Origin: Benincasa hispida
Taxonomy: Eukaryota > Streptophyta > Magnoliopsida > Cucurbitales > Cucurbitaceae
Direction: 5' to 3'
Length of the DNA stretch: 64,000 nt
Assembly: GCF_009727055.1 (NCBI RefSeq)
Contig: NC_052359.1
Location: 23,222,501-23,286,500, forward strand
The position numbers were made by a program, and so were the translations under genes. The notes below the pieces were generated by a model that saw only the letters and a list, made by a program, of their open reading frames with translations, was not told where the DNA came from and did not search any database. Positions 59,001 through 64,000 of the stretch are shown one piece after another (positions within the stretch are counted from its first letter, which is position 1; each line of letters opens with the position of its first letter).

Positions 59001-59065
59001 CTGGTAGATTTGGATACCTCAAAATTCGCAGACGCTTATTGTCCCTCAAATCTAAAGGGCAATAG
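47672..59065 (+). CDS. ARA1: L-arabinokinase (27 exons, 995 aa)
   Basis: The enzyme phosphorylates L-arabinose to L-arabinose 1-phosphate in the cytosol, salvaging sugar from cell-wall turnover before conversion to UDP-arabinose. Exons: 47672-47779, 48131-48238, 48459-48527, 48732-48815, 49042-49118, 49283-49349, 49933-49990, 50116-50183, 50255-50317, 50614-50667, 50767-50869, 50957-51066, 51155-51274, 51436-51492, 51637-51809, 51911-52076, 52178-52261, 52850-52975, 53065-53277, 53502-53589, 53672-53715, 53806-53901, 54363-54439, 57796-58162, 58248-58319, 58416-58619, 58934-59065. All introns are GT-AG, the joined frame has no stop, and the total is 2988 nt. The N-terminal half is a GT-B glycosyltransferase-like domain ([13 protein letters not shown], residues 21-33). 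The C-terminal half is a GHMP kinase: [11 protein letters not shown] near 502-512, ATP loop [11 protein letters not shown] 642-652, MDQ with the likely catalytic Asp694, and GGGSGG 929-934. The length is near the roughly 1040 residues I recall for Arabidopsis ARA1. The start is the first Met, in context aaaATGA. Intact and probably expressed. Confidence 0.96.
54590..56517 (-). mobile_element. Gypsy LTR in ARA1 intron 23, antisense
   Basis: The right end reads TGTAACAACCCAAATTTTGTG on the minus strand, matching the LTR start at 62251 (TGTAACATCCCAAATTTTTC) and the words that follow (ttaaattatctta.at). It shares ordered blocks with 34256-35400. A minisatellite-like zone of 'cctctttcgtacacc' words lies at about 54985-55200. 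The left end is approximate, and no target duplication was identified. The frame at 54940-55149 is repeat-derived. Confidence 0.7.
55989..56054. repeat. Microsatellite (AC)n/(AT)n
   Basis: Alternating runs of ac and at, including acacacacacac followed by about 12 at units, lie within the LTR in intron 23. They explain the low-complexity minus-strand frame here. Confidence 0.9.
57064..57434. repeat. Foldback repeat (MITE-like) in ARA1 intron 23
   Basis: The two ends are imperfect inverted copies. On the left are 'gtttttaaactttacaaag', 'tgtcaaatagattcctaaa' and 'atgtatctaatagat'. On the right, read in reverse, are 'gttcctgatctttcaaac', 'tgtcgaataagtcttttaa' and 'ttgtatctaataaat'. A poly-A stretch and diverged sequence lie in the middle. 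This resembles the Mutator-type foldback elements common in plant introns. Boundaries are approximate. Confidence 0.5.
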
Positions 59066-59151
59066 GAAGATCATGCACTTGCGAACCCCAACATCGGGTA
59101 CAATTATTAGATGTACAAAGCCTCTTAGGATATACATTTTTTGTTTTTGTT

Positions 59152-59157
59152 AATAAA
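59152..59157 (+). terminator. Polyadenylation signal of ARA1
   Basis: AATAAA lies 87 nt after the stop codon, preceded by a T-rich upstream element (attttttgtttttgtt), which fits a plant poly(A) signal. Confidence 0.6.
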
Positions 59158-59169
59158 CTATACTGCGTC

Positions 59170-60251
59170 ACAAATATGAGGATCAAGGTAGAGATGTCTT
59201 ATCCACCTTGCGATATTGACTAACTTGCCTTCATCGCTATTTATCTGCGGAATAATTAATAATGTCTCTTTAAGGTTTCCATGAACTCCTTTGTTATGTT
59301 TTTATGATACATTAATTGGCTCTCTCAATTAATTTCCTTTTTGCATCCTTTATTCGTTTTCTTACAAAATGGAAACAAAAATCTGTTGAACTGAGACATG
59401 GTAGAGAGATTAAGATGGGTCCAAAAGAGAATGAAAGGTTATTATTATTGTTTTTTTAGTTCTAACGATATATAGGTGGAGAGTTTGAACCTCTAACCAC
59501 TTAGTCGATAGTATATACTTTACGTTAGTTAAACTGTGTATGTTGATACACAGTTGAAAAGTTGGAGAAATTTTAGAAAGAGAAGATGTTATATGAAAAT
59601 AGAAACGATTGAGATTTGTAGAGAACAAAAGAAATTAGAGGATTGTTAAGAGTGTAAATTTAGCTAAAGAGGAAAAAGTTATATACATAAATAAATTAAG
59701 TAGAATGGTAAGGTAAGCTTATTGTGTCAAATAAGCTTACTTTCTCAATTGTTGTATTAAAAAAGTCTCCATTCCTTTCATGTGAATTCTTATAAACAAA
59801 TTTCATCAAAAGAAAATTAACAATGAAAGTAGTAATTTATGTATTTTATGATGAGTGGAGGTCTCTTAATTTTTTCAATAGGAGAGATATTTGTGCAAAA
59901 TAAGTGAGATGGAGTAAAGAAAAAAAAAAGAAAGTTAACAAAAGAAAATTCTTAGAGTGAAAAATATAAGTTAGGTTAAATGTATGATATAATGAAACTG
60001 AGAATTGCTCGTAAAAAAAATTATATACAAAGGGCCAGAAAATTTTAGATAACAGTTGGAGAGTAAAAGGTATGCCGAGAGAAGGAAAAATATCTTTTTT
60101 TAAAAAAAATATCAAATTACAATTTTTTTTTGTTGAAAATTTTACTATATTTTGTAAATATTTTAATTTATTTTTCTATATTTGAAACCAACCTATTGTT
60201 TGTTAAAACTATCTTAAGTTGTCCTTATGATAAGGATTTTTCTGATGATTA
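59170..60251. other. AT-rich intergenic spacer
   Basis: No gene or repeat recognised. Frames such as 59410-59628 and 59846-60115 on the minus strand are short, T-rich and without a domain. Confidence 0.5.
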
Positions 60252-60440
60252 AAATCATAAGGACTATTTATAAGATTTATCAAACTTTGAGAACTAAACT
60301 CCAATTTGTTCCATACCATAAAGGCAAATTTGTAATTTTAATGATTTTATCAAATCATAAGGACTATTATTTATAAGATTTATCAAACTTTGAGAACTAA
60401 ACTCCAATTTGTTCCATACCATAAAGGCAAATTTGTAATT
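60252..60440. repeat. Tandem duplication, 100-bp unit
   Basis: Copies start at 60252 and 60352. Each runs from aaatcataaggactatt through aaactccaatttgttccat to caaatttgtaattt. The second copy has a 3-bp insertion (attattta for attta). High identity suggests a recent event. Confidence 0.85.
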
Positions 60441-60454
60441 TAACTTATGAGAAA

Positions 60455-61040
60455 AATATTGGTCTCTTAGTTTTTGGTTAGTTTCAGTTTAATTCTTAAG
60501 TTTCAAAATGTTATATTTTTAACCCTAAGTATTGTTTGAATTTTCATTTAGACCCTTGGTTTCAAAGGATTATTTTTTTACTCTTGAGTTTTGAGTTTTG
60601 TTTACATTTAGTTCCTAAGTTTCACATTTCATCCTTAGTATTAATGTTTATAATTTAATTTAAAAGAATTAAAAAAAAAACGAAATCAAATAGTTTTCAC
60701 CCATCCCATCATTATTAAAATTAATTTTAAAAGTTTACTTTATAATTGTTTTAAATTAATTATTAAAATTAATTTTAAAAGTTTACTTTATAATTGTTTT
60801 AAATTAATTAACCGAAAGTTTAACATCAAAGACTAAAGTGTTCAAATGCTTGAGGACCAAATGAAAACTATAGACTAAATAGAGAAAAGAAAAAACTAAG
60901 CTCAAAATTCAAGGGAAAACATTTTAAATTAACAAACTAAATAGAAATTAACCTCAAAATTTTAGGAATAAAATGTAATATTTTGAAACTTAGGCAGCAA
61001 ATGAAAACTAGACTAAAAACTTAAAAACCAAAATGGTATT
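60455..61040. repeat. Foldback repeat (MITE-like)
   Basis: The left arm (ggtctcttagtttttggttag, ttcttaagtttcaaaatgtta) is mirrored by the right arm (tgtaatattttgaaacttagg, gactaaaaacttaaaaacc). Inner words such as 'ttcatttagacc' and 'ggaccaaatgaa' also mirror. The middle contains a 48-bp tandem duplication. It is similar in style to the foldback in intron 23. Confidence 0.55.
60711..60806. repeat. Tandem duplication, 48-bp unit
   Basis: Units at 60711-60758 and 60759-60806 are identical, starting attattaaaattaatttt and ending gttttaaatta. They lie inside the foldback repeat. Confidence 0.85.
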
Positions 61041-61149
61041 TTTAAAAAAAATAAAAACATGTTTTTCTTTTCTTCTTTATTTATAAAACTTATTTACCAT
61101 ATACAAAATGTCAAGAAAGATTGTCAAATGTAGAATGTCTTGCAATAAA

Positions 61150-61797
61150 TAAATAAATAATTGATGTCAAGTCTAGTACTTGTCAAAGCTAGCGATTTCA
61201 ATAATAAAATCGAGGGGGTGATGGAAAAACAAAAGGCCTACTGTAAAGCAGAAATTACTTTAATGAAATCAAACATTTATCTTACAAATACACCCAAAAC
61301 TAAACTTGTAAAACTCTATATAAAGGGGAACTAAGTCAGAAACCAAGGTAGAATGTTCTTATCTATTTCGTTAAGCTTTTGAAAATCCTTCAAGAATCTG
61401 AAAATAAAGCTCCTCTCGTGAATGTAGGTCTCGTTGTTGAACCACGTAAAATCTCGTGTTCCTCTTCTTTTTTCCATCTTTGCATGCTTTGTTTACATCT
61501 GCAAATCATCTTCTTCTTCTTGACCGTTTCATCTGATTCTTCTCTTCTTTTCTTTCACGACTGCAAAAATAGAGAGAAAACTCGAGTGAGTTCCTTTTCT
61601 CCTTTTTGTTGTTGAAATAAGGTCTGCAAACGATGAATAATTATGATTAGAAACCTTCAACGTGTGGAAGGATCATCAGCAACGTGACCATTTCTCCAGC
61701 CATTTGTTCCATCACAGACCACCAGTTTTGAGTCTTTCTTTCAGCTTGGGCCTCGGTAGATTGTGAAAAAAAAATTTAAAAAAAAATCCCAGAAAGT
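61150..61797 (+). mobile_element. Probable Copia LTR/leader before a gag
   Basis: A TATA box (tatataaagg) lies at about 61318-61327, and a tggtatcata word at 61799 resembles the iMet primer site tggtatcaga. The LTR start is not fixed. The frame at 61379-61615 has no recognised product. Confidence 0.4.
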
Positions 61798-61885
61798 GGT
61801 ATCATACATGCAAGAACAAAGAAATGTTTTCAAAAACTTTAAAGAAAGATAATCTTTGAGTTTTTTGAAGCAAGAAAGAAGACAA

Positions 61886-62250
61886 GAAATGGCAATTGCA
61901 AGGTATGACATAGAAAAAATTGATGGAAATAGAGATTTCAACCTTTGGAAGGCCAAGATTAGAGTTGTATTGGGGCAACAGAAAGCTCATAAGACCGATC
62001 TCTTTAAAATTCCTACTATTGTGATAGAAGATGACATAAAAAATATGGAGTTGATCGCACATAGAACACTTGTTTTGAATCTCTCAGAGAGTGTACTTTG
62101 ACAAGTGATTGCTCTTAAGATGTGGATAAAGTTAAAGATCTCCCTAATAAATTGTTGTTGAGGGAGAGATTCTTTACATTCAAGATGAATTCATCCAAGA
62201 CTTTGACCGATAACCTTGATGAGTTTAAGAAGATTACAGCAGAATTTAAA
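61886..62250 (+). pseudogene. Truncated Copia gag
   Basis: From the Met at 61886 the frame reads MAIARYDIEKIDGNRDFNLW and KAKIRVVLGQQKAH, the conserved N-terminus of a Copia gag (UBN2-type). It continues to HRTLVLNLSESVL, where it meets a stop at 62099. Decayed gag then goes on in other frames (FTFKMNSSKTLTDNLDEFKK near 62170-62230). It is cut by the Gypsy LTR at 62251. No zinc knuckle or pol remains in the window. Confidence 0.8.
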
Positions 62251-64000
62251 TGTAACATCCCAAATTTTTCAAGTAATTTTCATTAAATTATCTTGAAATA
62301 TTTGGACGTTATTTTGATAAATTGGGACTAAGAGTTTAATTTGGGAGACAAGATAATTAATTTAAAAGATATTTGTAAAGAATTAGAATTTTAATTCAAT
62401 TCAAGGAAAAATTGAATTAATTTACTTGGAGAAAAGTGTGTTTTAAATTCATTAAATATTTGGAAGGATGTATCAACTATTGGATTGTATATTCCCTTTA
62501 ATTTCTGTTTGGAGCCAAAATTAAGTTAATTAGGAAAGTTAATTGGTTTAAGATTAATTTGAGAAGAGATTTGAAATTTTTCGATTATTTTGGATAAAAA
62601 TTTGAAAATTAAAAAAAAAAGTTTGGAAAAGATTTGATAAGAGAATTGGAATTTTTGGATTATTTTGGATTTAATTTAAATTAATTGCATTATGGAATTT
62701 TCAATTTAGTTAAATTGTGAAATTTCTAATTTAATTAGAATCTGGGTTCCCAAATTAATTAGATTATGAATTTTCTAATTAATTAAAATATGGATTTATT
62801 AATTAGAGAAAATGTCTCATTTAAAAACGAAATCTAATCTATCTCAAGTTATGGAATCCCAAATAATATAGGATTAGGATTATTTTTCCTCTATAAATAC
62901 AATCATCCACTACATTCTAAAGAAAGGTCAATTAGAGAGAAAAATCGCTGTTACTTTCATATTTTTTTAGCCATTCACCATTGTGCGTCCGTCGGTCATC
63001 GCCGCTCGTTGGATTTTTATTTGGTGAATATTAAGACGTGGAACTTTTTGGATTAGTTATAAATGTTGGGAATTGGATTTGAAATCCTAAATTATGATTT
63101 ATGCGTAGATTTGAATCTTTGAGTGAAGTTTGAAATAAATTTGGAGCAAACAAAGTGTTTGGAACGTTAATTCAAGTTTTAGTTGGAGATTGATTTCTTG
63201 GATTAATTTTGGAATTTCAATATGAGGTAAGTGACTTTCTATTGATTTGCCTTCGAACCAGTCCTCCCTATTACTTGGATTGCTTATTTAAGATTACTTG
63301 GACTGTTTACTTAAGAATACATGGACTAATTACTTAAGATTATATGGACTGTTTCTTGAGACTGTTAAGACAGATTTGACTGATTATTCTAGACTATTGG
63401 GACTAATAATTTATGACTGATTCAACTAAATGACTTAATGACATTGACTGGCTGGATTAGGCTGTTTTGTCTATGATGATTTTACCATTATTGAGGATAT
63501 ATATGAAAATTTAGCCCTAAGTTAAACGACTGTAATATATAACACAGAGTTGTATGAAAATTGATGCATGCTAAGTTATAGAGTTCCTATTAGTTTTTCT
63601 TATTTGGGCAGGTGTATATATATGACTATATATATGCACATTATGACTGATTCATGTCAGTTCTTTCGGGTTCATGTCTATGACTGATTTGTGGACCTAC
63701 AGGTTACACACTATGACTGATTCATGTTCATTCATGTTCATGTCTATGATTGATTTGTGGACCTTCGGGTTACACACTATGACTGATTCATGTTCCTTCG
63801 GGTTCATGTCTATGACTGATTTGTGGACCTTTGGGTTACACACTGTCCTTTCGGGTTCATGTCTATGATTGATTGGTGGGCCTTCGGGTTACACACTATT
63901 GAATGATCCGTGCTCCTTTAGGATCATGTTTATAACTGATATGTGACCATTCGGGATCACCACAACTGATATGATGAGTGTACATCGATGCCTAGATAAA
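62251..64000 (+). mobile_element. Gypsy LTR (TGTAACA family), sense, runs off the window
   Basis: It starts TGTAACATCCCAAATTTTTC immediately after Copia gag sequence and matches the intron-23 LTR start. A TATA box (ctataaataca) lies at about 62891-62901. The words 'tgaggtaagtgactttctatt' at about 63221 and the later minisatellite are in the same order as in the intron copy and the 34-kb copy, read in reverse. The 3' end is beyond the window. Confidence 0.7.
63642..63895. repeat. Minisatellite, 66-70 bp unit
   Basis: Units starting tatgactgattcatgt at 63642, 63712 and 63778, and a shortened fourth, alternate 'ttcgggttcatgtctatga' and 'tgatttgtggacc' with 'ttcgggttacacac'. This makes the repetitive open frame at 63674-63868, which is not a gene. 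Confidence 0.85.

Noticed and set aside
63674..63868. Repetitive 64-aa frame
   Set aside because: Wholly explained by the 66-70 bp minisatellite in the terminal LTR.

Overview
This window is nuclear DNA of a flowering plant, most likely a eudicot. It holds a 27-exon intron-rich gene, very AT-rich spacers, and dense nested LTR retrotransposons whose primer-binding sites match plant initiator-Met and Asp tRNAs. My impression is a cucurbit, from the flavour of the Copia and Tat elements, but nothing in the window proves that. No CRISPR array, operon, rRNA or tRNA gene was seen.

Layout. 1-3317: an antisense Copia-type LTR cut by the window edge and split by a non-autonomous CACTA transposon (653-2842). 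3401-4034: a compact solo LTR. 4035-6650: AT-rich spacer with a 74-bp duplication. 6652-18184: head-to-head Copia LTR pieces, then a decayed Copia element on the minus strand (3' LTR, RNase H, RT, integrase, protease, gag), broken by a Tat-like LTR at 13883-15868. 18185-26385: a decayed plus-strand Tat-type Gypsy element (LTR, Asp-tRNA primer site, gag, protease, RT, RNase H, integrase), split by a solo LTR with a perfect 5-bp target duplication. 26386-31690: scraps of a Tat LTR and a Copia element, then a second Gypsy family with a 2.5-kb LTR, an iMet primer site and two gag-type reading frames. 31700-38345: a patchwork of LTR and gag remnants. 38350-43530: a third Gypsy pol on the minus strand, split by a Tat-like LTR. 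43545-44898: another Copia LTR. 45240-46700: an unclassified repeat, possibly a DNA transposon.

The only intact host gene I recognise is at 47672-59065 (+). It encodes an L-arabinokinase (ARA1-like) of 995 residues. All 27 exons join in frame with GT-AG introns. Intron 23 has grown to 3.36 kb by capturing an antisense Gypsy LTR and a foldback repeat. Downstream are AT-rich spacer, tandem duplications, a foldback repeat, a truncated Copia gag and a plus-strand Gypsy LTR that runs off the window.

The most important surprise is technical. Positions 20542-20579 are a 38-bp perfect palindrome made of two Tn5 mosaic ends, identical to the Illumina Nextera mate-pair junction adapter. It is flanked by a near-duplicate of 33 bp of gag, so the assembly holds an un-trimmed sequencing adapter and local joins in this repeat block need care. 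The most interesting biological signal is a small hairpin at the very start of several otherwise diverged Tat-like LTRs, where the stem is kept by paired base changes. I found no coding system that I would call novel.
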